The translations under genes and the position numbers were made by a program. From contig QUOL01000013.1 in assembly GCA_009761415.1 (NCBI GenBank), positions 300,501-364,500 of the forward strand: 64,000 nucleotides of DNA, read 5' to 3'. This stretch comes from Sarcomyxa edulis (Eukaryota > Basidiomycota > Agaricomycetes > Agaricales > Mycenaceae). Under the pieces are notes generated by a model, which saw only the letters and a program-made list of their open reading frames with translations, did no database searches and had not been told where the DNA came from. Below, in pieces: positions 1-11,328 of the stretch. The number at the start of each line of letters is the position of its first letter. Position 1 is the stretch's first letter.

Positions 1-1
1 G

Positions 2-67
2 GTGAAGCCTACGTTTGCGCGGTTGGGGTTGGGTGTGAAGGGGGATAAGGATAAGGCGAAGTTGTAA
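2..67 (+). CDS. C-terminal end of an unidentified protein (partial)
   Basis: An open frame enters from the left edge and ends in a TAA at 65-67. The last residues are basic (…GVKGDKDKAKL). Only about 21 codons are visible, so neither family nor function can be given. It is called because the frame is open from the edge and the stop is followed by degenerate copies of the same terminal codons, as if the 3' end of a gene had been duplicated locally. It could also be chance. Confidence 0.35.
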   Translation: MKPTFARLGLGVKGDKDKAKL

Positions 68-240
68 AGAAGGATAAGGCGAAGTTGTAAGGACGGGAAG
101 AAGGACGGGAAGGACGGTGTTCCTCTAGGTGTCACTCAGGAGGACGGCGCTCCTTTGGGTGTCATTCAGAAGGACGGTGGCGAAGGCGAAGGCGAAGTTG
201 TTGAAGGACGGTGGCGATGTGAAGGCGAAGTTGTAAGAAA
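47..240. repeat. Degenerate short tandem repeats after the first stop
   Basis: The string AAGGCGAAGTTGTAA occurs near 53-67, 76-90 and 221-235, with a GCGAAGTTGTTG variant in between. GAAGGACGG units are interspersed. A unit of about 30 bp starting GGACGGTGTTCCT is repeated once with substitutions (around 112-172). This looks like slippage or duplication of a gene's terminal codons followed by decay. Confidence 0.6.
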
Positions 241-1561
241 TCAGATACTACCGTTGTACTTGTACTATTGAATTCTGCAGTGATCCATATTATTGAATTG
301 GTTCGTTCTGCCAGCCTGAGGCGTGCAAGCACCGTGCCAGTGTGGATTTGAATATGGCTGCCCGTCGCCCGAGGTCAAACCCGTTTCTTCTCCGACCTTC
401 AAGCTTCCAGTCACTCAGGTAGCCTCGTCATAATCTTCCATCTTCCACCTCGAAGACAGCCTCAGTCTTGTAAGTAAGTAAGGAAGTGCATTCATGACAT
501 GTACAGAACATCAAGATAACTAACACACAACATAAGTATTCTCAGCGCACGCACCATCCCGCGCTCGAACATCTAATTACAACGACAACGAACATACGAA
601 CATACCATACCGCCCACCGCCCACCGATGATCGATCTCGACTCTCGACTCTCGAGGTAAAATTGAATCTACTACTAGTACTGGGATCGCTGTACCATGAA
701 CACCGTGACTGGCAGCGAGAGATGATGCACCGGTACCATTTCCCAGCGAGAGACGATCCGTCTGGAAACAAAACCAAAACCGTCAGATCACCTCGAAAAG
801 GAGCAGATGTAGGCCTCCTATAAGCTAGCTAGCTCTCTCACCGGCTCGTCGCAGGCTATCACCCCCGGAACTTCAAGTTGTATCAGAGATATCGATATTT
901 TTTCTCGCATGCCTTTCAGAAATTCTCTCCCAATGGACGGACCCATTGGACCTAATGGATTCTTCCCGTCGGACGGACCCAATGGACTCGAGGGCCGAGG
1001 CTAACACTCCCTCATATCATATCTGTTCTGGCCGGGAGACAATTGCAAGTCGCTCCGATTCTGGGGACTCATATCATAAATTATGGATGGTCGGACGTCA
1101 CTGTCAGCATCGAGCCACCTCCCCCTCCCCTGACCATGCAATCGAATCCAAGTCTGTGAGACGGAGCCTCATCATATCCAAGTCTGGGAGACAGAGACGG
1201 AGACGCATCCGAGTCATCGAGCTCACGCTCACTAAAAAGTTAAAACCTGGTTCGATCGTGTCGTGTCGTGCACACCCGATTCCGGTTCCTCTCGTATTGA
1301 AAGTGGGACTGGGACAGTGATACATATCCGACTCGGAGTCAACATGGGACGAGAGACGAGATCGTTACCGAGATTCTCATCCCGTATGTACGCCGACCGA
1401 TTTTGTGCGTTGAAATATATTGTTCGCCACCTCGAGTTTCTACCGGTCGTTCCTCCATCTGCCCCCCTCCCCTTCCTCCTCCTGCTCTGACTAGTATCGC
1501 ATCTAGTCTCTCCTGTCCTGGTTAGGCGTCTTGAGTCTCGACTCGGAAAGGTCAGACGGCC
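241..1561. other. Stretch without a supportable gene
   Basis: The open frames here are short, overlap on both strands and match nothing I recognise. The sequence contains internal repetition: GGACGGACCCATTGGA-like blocks near 938-985 and a repeated AGTCTG(T/G)GAGAC block near 1150-1200. No promoter or RNA gene is evident. Confidence 0.4.
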
Positions 1562-1629
1562 TTGCACACTGCCCCAATTTGCGGAGATCGACGCTCGAGA
1601 GAGAGCTTTGGGGGGGACGTTTTGGCTTT

Positions 1630-1745
1630 GGATCTCACTCGTACTCGTCGAAGTACATGGCATCAATCATCGTATCATATTTATCCCTCCCTCCAAGATT
1701 TTTCAATGGACGGATCTCAATCGTACTCGTCGAAGTACATGGCAT
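1630..1745 (+). repeat. Direct repeat of 34 bp
   Basis: Positions 1630-1663 and 1712-1745 are identical except at one base (GGATCTCA[C/A]TCGTACTCGTC… through ACATGGCAT). The two copies are offset by 82 bp. They lie just upstream of, and in the open frame leading into, the F-box/LRR relic. Confidence 0.8.
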
Positions 1746-1829
1746 GGCATCTTCATCTTCCGACAGTGCACTGCACTCTCGAATATAATATTACGTGGAT
1801 ACTAGACCTTTGGACATCGTGGACACTCG

Positions 1830-2479
1830 ACCTTTGGACATGGACATGGACAAAAACTGACTCCGAGATTGTTCTCATCAATCTCTGCAAGTTGAAAATA
1901 AGGCTTCGAAACGAGTGGTTTCCCCATGCTAGTCAAGTGCTCGACAAGTCCCTCTGTCCTCTCGTTCTCCCGGCTCTCAAGAACTTCAGAGTAAAGTCGG
2001 ACGTGCCTTTCGATTTCCAATCGTCGGATCCTCCATTGACATCCCTACTCTCTCGATCTAGAAGTAGACTTGAAAGCCTACGCATTCCCTCCATAGACAT
2101 GACGGGAACCGCGATCAGGACGCTACTTGAACTATCACCGTCACTCCAGGAATTAGAACTCATGTGGGGACTCGATGACTACGGGCTCGAAACAATACGC
2201 ATGATGTCTACTGGCAGAAATGAACTCGTCCCGGAATTGACTACAGTCTCTTTTGCGAATCTCAAATATACCGACGAGGAGCAGCGTAGTCCTTTATTTC
2301 TCCTACCGGCAATCATCACCTTCATTGAATCAAGATTGGACTTTGGGTCTCAGGAGAGATCGCGAGCTACACTCAAAGAGGTCTCACATCGATTATACCC
2401 TGATATGGGACCTCTGGATCGATTTAAAGGAGATGGGATCGATATCGTGTACTCACCCCGACGGTACAATTATTTTTGA
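1830..2479 (+). pseudogene. 5'-truncated F-box/LRR-type protein relic
   Basis: The frame ending at 2479 encodes an LRR-like C-terminal half (LPALKNFRVKSDV, LLELSPSLQELELMWGL, ELTTVSFANLKYTDEEQ). It aligns by eye with the C-terminal part of the complete F-box-like protein at 27561-28964 (LPALIDLEF, LLKLTPSLLDLSITWGL, KLRTVWFLSFTYDNEDQ). The region upstream in the same frame (1562-1830) is repeat-derived and contains no F-box-like segment or coiled coil. I infer a copy that lost its 5' half; readthrough from a new upstream start cannot be excluded. Confidence 0.55.
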
Positions 2480-2937
2480 AGGTCAGGCCCATTCTCTCCT
2501 TAAGATATGTAGACTCATGCATTGGCTCATCTCAGGAAGGAGATGCCAACCGGTTGACGGTCCAGTGAAACACTCTCAATTCACTCTTCCTAAATCAGTC
2601 GTCCACGTTTCCTTCATTGCGTATCTGGAAACATGTGTTAAATAAATTCCGGCGCACCTATATGCGCACTTCGATGCAAGTAATCATCCTCGGTCTTCGG
2701 TCTCGTCGATCTGGTATACACAAATAGGCGCGCTAAATATACCCGCTCTCACAGCTGAACTTCCACGACTTACGGTTGGACGCCAAGTCGCAAATATGAC
2801 CTACACCGTCTTTCTTGACGAGTACTATATAGGTACACCTTTGTTCCCTTCGACTTCGATTTCTCCTTCCCAACCCCCTCCCACACCTTTCTTCTGTCTA
2901 TCCACCGCGAAAAAAAGGCAGAAAATCTCTTTTTAAT
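2480..2937. other. Intergenic region, promoter of the small membrane-protein gene
   Basis: No open frame of note. It contains the TATATA box listed separately, followed by a pyrimidine-rich run (about 2845-2900) of the kind found in fungal core promoters and 5' leaders. Confidence 0.4.
2826..2831 (+). promoter_or_regulatory. Putative TATA box
   Basis: TATATA lies 107-112 nt upstream of the ATG at 2938, followed by a CT-rich leader. It supports the start chosen for the four-exon gene. Confidence 0.4.
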
Positions 2938-3562
2938 ATGATTCTTCGAGAGGTTAACAAAGTACGTTCTTTTCTGCCTAACGAATTACATCCAAGGAAT
3001 TATGCATCATCCATCTAGAGGAGTAATCCACCAAAGACTCCGCTGTCTTTCAGCTGCTTCTCGCATCGCAATGACCAGTCCGGCCCTATCCTCACAACGT
3101 CACAACTGTTGTCATCTCTGCTCGAAGCAATTATCGTGTTATCGAGTCCGGTTATGAATTACCCGTCCCGCGGACAATGCGTGTATCGAGGTAAGGAGTG
3201 CTTACGGTCATGTATGAGCAGTTGATATATGCTTACGGTTAGATGATGGATGTTACGGCTCGATCTGCGATAGTCAGATTTAACCGTCAGGCAGACTCGG
3301 AAGATCAATAAGCTCTATCTTTCCAGCTCATGGACGACGAGTTGAACGTCAAAGGCATCGGCTGCAGGAAGCGTTCATTGCTGTTGATGCTGAAGAAATG
3401 GCCTACACGATGTTGAGTTTGCGGAAACTTCGCGACGACATCCTTGCAACGATTATTTTTGTGCAGATACAAGCATCATTCGCCATCTTGCTCTTCCTCA
3501 TGATTAGCATTCTATCGCTGTTGTTTCGGATAACGGTACAGCTCGGACCGTGGAACTCATAA
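2938..3562 (+). CDS. Small uncharacterised membrane protein, four exons
   Basis: The proposed exons are 2938-2961, 3019-3190, 3243-3272 and 3327-3562, joined by GT-AG introns of 57, 52 and 54 nt. All phases agree and the product is about 153 aa. The N-terminal half is polar, with SGPILTTSQLLSSLLEAI and a short Cys-containing stretch (GCYGSICD). A basic segment (HGRRVERQRHRLQ) and an acidic helix (VDAEEMAY) follow. Near the C-terminus is one long hydrophobic segment (ILATIIFVQIQASFAILLFL onward) that should span a membrane. No family is recognised. Open reading frames alone miss this gene because no exon exceeds 240 nt. The first intron donor (GTACGT) and the 3191 donor (GTAAGG) are strong; the 3273 donor (GTCAGA) is weak. 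Confidence 0.55.
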
Positions 3563-4752
3563 AAGAATGGGCATGGTCCGCGTGAGTCTCCCGGAATATA
3601 ACATAACCGTTTCCCTGGTATCGCTAAATAACTTGGTCATGTTCAGTCCTCAATCTCGACTGGATGTGTTCGTGAACACATGGCCATTGATCACGGTCAG
3701 AGCGAACTTAAAGCATGACGGATCGCAGAGAGTTTCTTCAACTAGATGAGGCTCGTCGACATTATCTACACTTTAGTGATCACCCACGAGTTGTGCACAG
3801 CGCGGTTCTCGTTCAAATTCCTTCGCAGTCGAGCCTTCCCCTCCGAACTGGGTGCCCCATTCATGCCAGGTGATTCCTCATGAGCTGCATGACATCTTCT
3901 GTCTTACTAGCACTGATCTGCATGATTCTTCACAGCACTAGGTATCTGTACACCCTCGATTCTGAGCTTACATTTGTTTACTTCCGTCTCATCCCCATAT
4001 AGTCTCACTTCTGTCTATTCTCGTTTCCCAGGGTGTCACCCTGAGACCTATGTGTCTGAAGATTCTGTGAAGGATTGTGGCGCTCTTCAACCACGAACGA
4101 AGCTCGTATACTAGCTGCGCTCGCGAACAAACCACACTCGTCGGTTGACTCAACAACCCGCCGCCGGGCGGTAGCGGTGCAGTGCCGCCGCTCTCAACCC
4201 CACATGCCATATGTTATCAATTCGAAATCTAAGCTACTTTCGGACGGGCTAATTTTACTTGCACGCGCTCTGAACGGAAACCCTATCAAACCTCATTGAT
4301 TTGTGGACATCCATACGTAGGATGTTTTTCTATGTGATATGATCATCAAATTATCGTTTCACCGTGGTCCTTGACATTAACACTGGTGAGTATGCCTGCT
4401 GCATAGTCACTGCAGAATATCTTGCTGGATGTCGTTGATATTGCTCGGTAGCAGCGCGAAATGAAGAGAAGAGAACGCCGAAGAATGAAAGTATAAAAAA
4501 ACTGTGATTGAACTCTCCGTGGAATGAATTGGTAGGCACATCAAAACATCCGATGGGGTAAGCTCAACTGACACAATTAGAAGGAGTTATAGATTCTTTC
4601 TTTTATCCGGATCTGAGTAACAAAATGGTACTGGTCAGTGCGTCAGTACACCAAAACTCCGACACTCCTGGTGCCGCAATCCCCCCAGCCCTTCACTTTC
4701 TCCCCAAACCAAAGTACCATTTTTTTTGACTTCAACCGACTCAACAATCGCA
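3563..4752. other. Intergenic region without a recognisable gene
   Basis: The short open frames on both strands (for example 3567-3749, 4075-4299 and 4351-4539 reversed) have no family resemblance and no convincing splice structure. The right end is presumably the promoter and leader of the transporter gene starting at 4753. Confidence 0.35.
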
Positions 4753-6284
4753 ATGGCATCAATGGCAGACGTCGAGAAAGGTCAAGTCGAAGCAGTCAGT
4801 CCCCGACAAGGCCTCGAGAATCATTACGGGCCAATGAACAACAACGGCAGCGGCAACGGCACTGGGCTTAACTTTCAACGCGGCTCAAGCCGCATTGCCA
4901 ACCCCGGATCCCTTGGGCTCTTCTCATTCGCTTCTACGACCTTTATACTCTCTATGTATAATGTCCAGACCAGGGGCATCCATGAGCCGAACGTCGTCGT
5001 CGGTGAGGAGACTTCATCTTGGTGCCACATCATCACAAGAAATTTCTCATTGGTCCTCTTTCAGGAATGGCTCTTTTCGCTGGTGGTCTTGCCCAGCTAC
5101 TAGCAGGCATGTGGGAGTATCCCCGCGGTAACACTTTCGGTGCTACAGGTGAGCATCGTCTTTTCTGCTGCGTCTCTCTCTTTCTTTTCGAGGTCCTGTT
5201 CCTCGCATCGCATGATGCGTCCTCAGATGCCGATGATCCAATCAGTCTTTCTCACGACAGACTGTGGGGTAATCACGCGTTGAAATAGATACGGCCTGAG
5301 CGGAGCTTTTTCTGCTTGACATATCGATACATTCTATCGATATCACCGGAGCGCTGAACACAACGCGTCTTACGGACGAGTCGACGCGCCCTTTGCTGGC
5401 AGAACTTCATGTGATGGTCTCAGTATGCCTCCGTGCTTGGTCTGCTTCCATACGATCTCTCCTTTCACACAACGGTCTCGTCGTCACCAGTACACAATGG
5501 GGATAATCTCCAATTTTGTGGGGTAGATGGGGGCATTCTGGATCTTCTGGATCTTTGGATCCGTTCGCGGTAGATGGTGGGGTATTTTCAAATCAGGAAG
5601 TGCCCCCGCATTCTATGAATACTGCCTATTGAATTCCAGCCCATCATCCGATCTGGACAATGACAGTGATAGGGCAGCACGACACGGTCTCGGCCTTGAT
5701 TTTGACTCTTCTCTATTCGTTCCTCACGACGGTTCTCATAGCTAACCAATCCTTTCCTCCATACAGCCTTCTCCTCGTACGGCGCATTCTGGCTCTCATA
5801 CGCCACTATCCTCCTACCCTCCTCTGGTATTATAGCGGCGTACCCTAGCTCTAAAGAGCTCGATGCTGCTATAGGCATCTTCTTGGTGGCTTGGATGATG
5901 GTCACATTCTTCCTTTTGTACGCGCTTTGTCCTCCTTCTGTAATCCCTTCTCCGAAGTCTGATCAATATTGTAATCCTTTTCGTCTGTCAGCATTGCGGC
6001 CCTACGCAAAAACATCGGCTTCATACTTCTTTTCGGATTCCTCACAGTCACATTCATGTTATTGGCTGTTGGCAAGTTCACCGAGAAGACAAGGTTCGTC
6101 TGGTCCTTCTCCCGCTTCTCTACCGCGCTAACCAATACCTCGTGTATACAGTGTGACGACAGCCGGCGGGGCTCTCGGAATCATTACCGCCTTTATCGCG
6201 TACTACATCGGCCTCAGCGAGCTATTGGCTGCTGAGACGGCTTCTATCGGTCGCCTCCCGCTCGGATTATTCAAGCACGAGTGA
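4753..6284 (+). CDS. GPR1/FUN34/YaaH-family transporter (acetate/ammonium type)
   Basis: Exons are 4753-5002, 5065-5148, 5767-5917, 5992-6093 and 6152-6284. The polar N-terminus (MASMADVEKG…) leads into the family signature region IANPGSLGLFSFASTTF, a variant of the NPAPLGL motif. Further hydrophobic segments follow: GMALFAGGLAQLLAGMWEYP, the GNTFGATAFSSYGAFW motif split by intron 2, and IGFILLFGFLTVTFMLLAVG, ending in LGLFKHE. About 240 aa and six membrane spans are expected. Known members (Ato/Ady2 of yeast) carry acetate or are linked to ammonium export; the substrate here cannot be told from sequence. Intron 2 (5149-5766, 618 nt) is ten times longer than the others (62, 74 and 58 nt), although the protein motif is continuous across it. 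Confidence 0.9.
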
Positions 6285-6741
6285 AGTGGATCGTGGTGAT
6301 CGGTCAAGTCTGCTACGTTTCGACGTGATTGATTGGTTTTATTGTCATTGCTCGCTCGCTCGCTCGTCCTCGTCTCGCTGTCGAAACCCTAAAGTTGCAA
6401 TCATAATACCTACTTCATTGGATCCATACCCCAATACCCTTCGTTGCTTTCAAGTATTTATATATTCATTCACGTTACGTTACGATTCTTTCTTGACGCC
6501 TTTATTCCAATTGTATCTGTACGTTCCTCTTGACCTTGCTTATACTATGAAACTACTTCATGCACATGCGTAGAGGTGAAAGTTGAAAGACACCTTCATT
6601 GGCGAACAAGATGTATAACCCGTACTTCGCAGAAACTGCGCGAAGTCGGTGATGGGTATCGAATTATGTCTAAGGCTACAGCTTGTGAGCTATGTGATAC
6701 AATGATCGTCTACGAAGACAACAGGTGCACATGAATGAGTA
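6285..6741. other. Shared 3' region of two convergent genes
   Basis: The transporter (plus) and amylase A (minus) converge here. It contains a CGCTCG triple repeat near 6352-6366. Nothing else is recognisable, and no coding is supported. Confidence 0.4.
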
Positions 6742-9700
6742 TCATCTCCAGGTATTATAGATTGCCAACGAGCCAGACGCGGCGGTATTATTCGAGCGAT
6801 TAGGATTGGATTCCGAGATAGTCTATGGCCAAGTCAGGTCAGATCAACATCGATCACGAGAGAACGAGCACCGAGCCACTCACGCTTCCACTTGACTGTT
6901 TACGGAAAAATTTGTATAAGAACGGAGTGTTGGCGGGTATAAGGACAGTTACACTCCATGTGGGGACGGGAGAGGCTTTATTGGACACCATAGCGAGCTG
7001 AGAAACATGAGTAAAGCGAGTTGGAAAAAAAAGCAAGAAGAAGCGAGCAACTTACAGCTTTCGCGGATTTCCAGACCCCTAGTTGCGTGATATTTCCATA
7101 GAGGAACACGCCAATCTGATTGAGATGTTTGATATCAGTCCGTGAGCATGTGAAACAGGGTCTCCTCCGACTTACCTCACTACTTGTGGTCGTCCGTGCT
7201 TCGTAGAAGGTAACGGGTAACATCGATGAGGATGCGGCAGGTGCCGATGAAGAGCTAGCCGACGAGGATTTGCTCGTGCTAGAGGACGCCTTAGAAGTGC
7301 TAGAGGATGACGCTTTGCTACTAGAAGATGCCGAATTGCTCGTCGACGACGATCTACTTGCTGCCGATGTGCTAGACGACGCTGACAAGCTAGCAGACTT
7401 AGTATTTGGACTAGTCGATGCGCTGGATTTCGACGAAGGCGAACTAGATGAAGCGCTGGGCTTGGCTGAGGATGTACTGGAAACAGGGGATGATGGCGGC
7501 GTCCCAGTGGCTCCTACCCACGAGTTGGTGATAGTCTGAACACCAGAGGCTACAACTGTGGCTGCCAAATCCGGATCGTCTTGCCAGATGATCTAAAGAT
7601 ACAAATTATGGGTAAGATTCGTGAAATAAAGACCGCGGATGTGGAAATGACTTACGCTTCCGTCTGACTCCTTGCGTATAAATTTATACTCGAAGGAGGC
7701 GTTGGCAGGTAGATTGACAGTGATATTCCAAAGGGAGCTTCCAGCGACCGTGGACAATGCGAGCTACACGTCAATGAACGTTAGCTTGATTGATAGACAA
7801 CTTTAAAATGTGGTTTCGTACGGAGGCTGAAGGTGACCAACTTGCTAGTTGGGATAGGCTTCCTGTTAGGAACATATTCTAGAGAAAGTTAGAGGTGATT
7901 AGCGATAGATCATAGCGTTTGTTGTTTGAGAACTGACCTCTCCAGAAACCGTCGACGCGCGTTCAATAAATGATACAGCGACGAATCCAGAAGGAACAGG
8001 AGTTGCAGAACAAGCTGTCGCTGACACAGCGGTAGCGGAACCAGCAGTTCCTGTTGCTGCAATATGAATTGCGATAGCATTTCGGGAAGGCACCACTGCG
8101 GTGAACTTTCCATTGGTTACCGTGAACCTGAACGAAGATGAAAATCGGGGTGAGGTATCCAAAAACAACAACGTACGAGAGCCCAGTACAAACCCCAGAA
8201 GAGCTGACACCGCTGACGACGTCGCAATAACGCCCAGACGGTAAAGAGGTTGTAAATGTAGCGCTCCAGTCACAATCCGCATTATTGATTGCTACGAATC
8301 CAGCTGAGCCTGAGGGATATTTAGTCCTGGTATGTAGTACTAGCCAAGATATGACGAACCTCTACCGAAGGCAATCTGCGATGGCACAGGTGACACCCAG
8401 TTGTTCATTGCCGCTGTTCCAACGGTATTCCTGAACAATGTCATTCCGGAAATTGGAAGTAGACGATGCTGGCAAATCCAACCGTTGGTTCCAACGTTAC
8501 CTGAGCAGGTGCCAGCACCTTATAGGAAACTCTAAGTCAGATTTCTTGTTAGACATCCTGTGAAACGAAGCGTACCTCCATTTGGTGCTCCACCATCGTA
8601 AGACGAGACAGTATAACTCGATAGCACGGTTGGCGTTCCGTACGGATGAGCTAACAGGAAAATTGATGCTAAAATGTAGGTATTCGAGGGGGAGGCGAAG
8701 TTTAAAGAACCCGAACCCTGCATTTTGGATCAGGGAATGAGGCGGTTTGTTGTACATGAGATGGTACGTACCCGCTCGGTGTCGTGATTAGCTACGAAGA
8801 CATTGGCACTCGATCCGGCTATCCAGCCTATTTTATGAAAATTACGGTGAGAGGCAGTAAATAAGATAACTGCAAAAGACTGACCTTGGTTGTCTAAATT
8901 CTGAAGCCCAGCTATTGGTCCTCCTGAAAATGCATTCAGGAGCGCGGACGTGTAACGAAATCTGTGACGGATGGGATTGTGAGTATGTCTAAACATGGAA
9001 TCGTCGATGAAAACGTACTCTTGCACGTCGCCTAAAGACAGAAACAGAAAAATCGAGTCCGTTGTGAGGCTGACTGTAGGGCTGCGAGTGAAAGGAGATA
9101 CGTACCGACACCAACATACTCAGAGGGTTGTATAGGTTCCTGGTACCCATAAATCACCTCTTGAGTGATATAAGGCGCTGAATTCAATCGGGAGGTGATG
9201 GCCAGAAGGTCTGCTGCGGCGATATCTGAAAATGAGAGCTTAAGTATACAGTGAAGGTAGCGAGGCTCAGTGAAACGTACTCTTTGAAGCATCCAGCCTC
9301 AATCCATCGACGCCGAGAGATAGTAAGTCATTAGCATATTGTGCAAGTCTTGTCTGCACGACTGCAGTATCCGTAGCTAGACTGAGAGATAAAGTGAGAT
9401 CTAAATTAATTATTGAAGTACGGGGACTGCTGACTCACTCGGAAAGCGAGTCTAATTGACACGTTTGCACTTCTGTTCTATTATCGTAGCTTTGTATATT
9501 GTTGCCGGGTTCTCCACAATAATGGAAATTAGAGGCATTCCACATAGGGTATGTATAATGTTTGTAAACGGTGCCAGCAATGCCTGTTCCGGAGGCATTG
9601 GCATTAGTAGAGGAAGGAGGGCCGGCCATATGGTTGAAGATCGTGTCTGTGCATAAATGGTTTGATTTTGGACATAATGGGGTGTGAAGGGTTCACTTAC

Positions 9701-10135
9701 CTGCTATGACTTTGACTCCTGCGGTATGGCACGTCGAGATCATACTGACAGGCCGTACAACCTATTTAGAAGGTGTTTGAATAGGAGGGATAGGGATTCT
9801 CATACCTGGAATACTGCGCCCGAGTTCCCCGCTTAGAAGTAATATTATACGAGACAGGCTGATAATCCGTCCACCAAGAGATACCTTGGATATGTTCTTG
9901 CGCTGGACTCACTGAGAGGAGGTCACCAAGTAAACATGAGTGACTTTGGGGAAAGGAGATAAGGATGCTGACCTTGTACAAAACCGTACCCAGCAGGACC
10001 TAGAAAATTAGTGCATTCTGCTGCGACACTGTTCCATGTCCACTCGAACATTTGTACGATGACAGGCTTGGAACCAGATGGAGCAGCCAGAACGGTAGTC
10101 GAAAAAAGAAGGAATGTGGTGAAAAGTCGTTTCAT
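6742..10135 (-). CDS. Secreted alpha-amylase A (GH13) with two CBM20 domains
   Basis: The gene has about 19 short exons (first 10135-9973, then 9911-9806 and 9744-9701; last 6822-6742). A signal peptide ([17 protein letters not shown]) precedes a GH13 alpha-amylase domain of the Streptomyces/animal-like type (probably GH13_32). Motifs include DTIFNH (region I), [10 protein letters not shown] (nucleophile Asp), YITQEVIYG (acid/base Glu) and [10 protein letters not shown] (transition-state Asp), so all three catalytic acids are present. A C-terminal beta domain follows, then CBM20-1 ([15 protein letters not shown]…[19 protein letters not shown]), a Ser-rich linker of about 90 residues (plus-strand 7210-7510) and CBM20-2 ([46 protein letters not shown], ending IYNTWR). 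It should endo-hydrolyse alpha-1,4-glucan outside the cell. CBM20-2 lacks one binding-site Trp. The next gene upstream is a paralogue in the same orientation. Confidence 0.92.
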
Positions 10136-11328
10136 GACGGTAAGATGATGATTAGGATGAGGAGTTCAAGGAGAAGTTCGTCTTGATATTATGCCAGAAA
10201 CGAATCTATTTACATCTTAGGAGGTATACGATCGCCGATCGTCCGTCGTCGTCATCGATCATGATCATGAATAGGGGGATACTAGATGGAAGCAGAACGC
10301 CTATAATATCAAGAGCGGTTCGAGCTCACTGCTGATAGAGACACGTAGAGTGATGGTGAATGTCTGTTCGGCATCGAATATGGGTACCAATCGACCGTTA
10401 GAGGATCAATGATGCATGTCAACGTTCCAGGTCATCTAGGATTTAATCGATGAAAAAAAGGGTCCGAAACTTGCAGCTACGTTTTGCGATCTCAAACCTT
10501 GAATAAAACGAGAGCCGGAGGTAAATCTTCGTCCATACGGATCGATAATCATGACGACTCACCGAAAAGGGTTGTATACGTTCACCTTTCAATATTTCCT
10601 CGAAGACAGGCAATCGGTGGCCATACAGTAAGTCACAGCTCAATGCTGGGGAGTTGATGTCACAACCGACTCCTGAGTGCTTGACGGTATCTATGTCACG
10701 AAAATTGACAGTAAGGCTACCAGAAGTTCTTTTTGAGAGTTGCGGTACCGGGTAGACAGTAATCTAGCAATGACGATGAACTGATGTGGAGTCGAAGGTG
10801 TACAAAACGACCTCACGAGGAATCCGAATTGGTTGGGCTACCGATGAACGTTCAAGCTGCAACCGTTCATAGTTGTTTCAAGGCTGTCCAAGACTGATTC
10901 AACGACGTATGGAACAAGTATGGAACTGGAAATTGGAATCTGAGAAATTCGCTGAACGATCGATGATAGCGTATGTTGATCTAGGACCCCGGAACCAAGC
11001 ACGACAGCACCGCTTTATCTGTTCGAACTTTAGGATGACTTGTAACATGATATTCGTGATTTTCGTAGTAGTTCTTGCCATACTGCCATCATGCTGACGT
11101 GTACGCTGGTCAGTCCAGAAGAATTGATCGGGCCACACACTTTTCTACTTGAAGTGTGGATTTCGAGTGGCATGACTCCAAGCGTTGGAAGCAAGTTGGA
11201 AGTCCTTCGAATGAAGTAATTGCTGTTTTGGAAAACTAGGTATACATATTCTAGACAACATTCCGATGCGAAATTCATACACTATAGGAAAGCAGCGAAT
11301 ATCGTGCTCGAAGTTGGACATCTGCGTT
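10136..11328. other. Intergenic region between the tandem amylases
   Basis: It holds the promoter of amylase A (right of 10136) and the 3' end of amylase B. Short open frames on both strands (for example 10443-10643 reversed and 10873-11097) show no family resemblance. No clear TATA box is seen on the minus strand near 10136. Confidence 0.4.

Noticed and set aside
6352..6366. CGCTCG repeat as a functional array
   Set aside because: Three short units only; simple slippage explains it.
7270..7539. Acidic, Leu/Asp-rich plus-strand ORF opposite amylase A
   Set aside because: It is the exact antisense of the Ser-rich linker codons; the same happens at 11805-12185 opposite amylase B. Composition is explained by the real gene.
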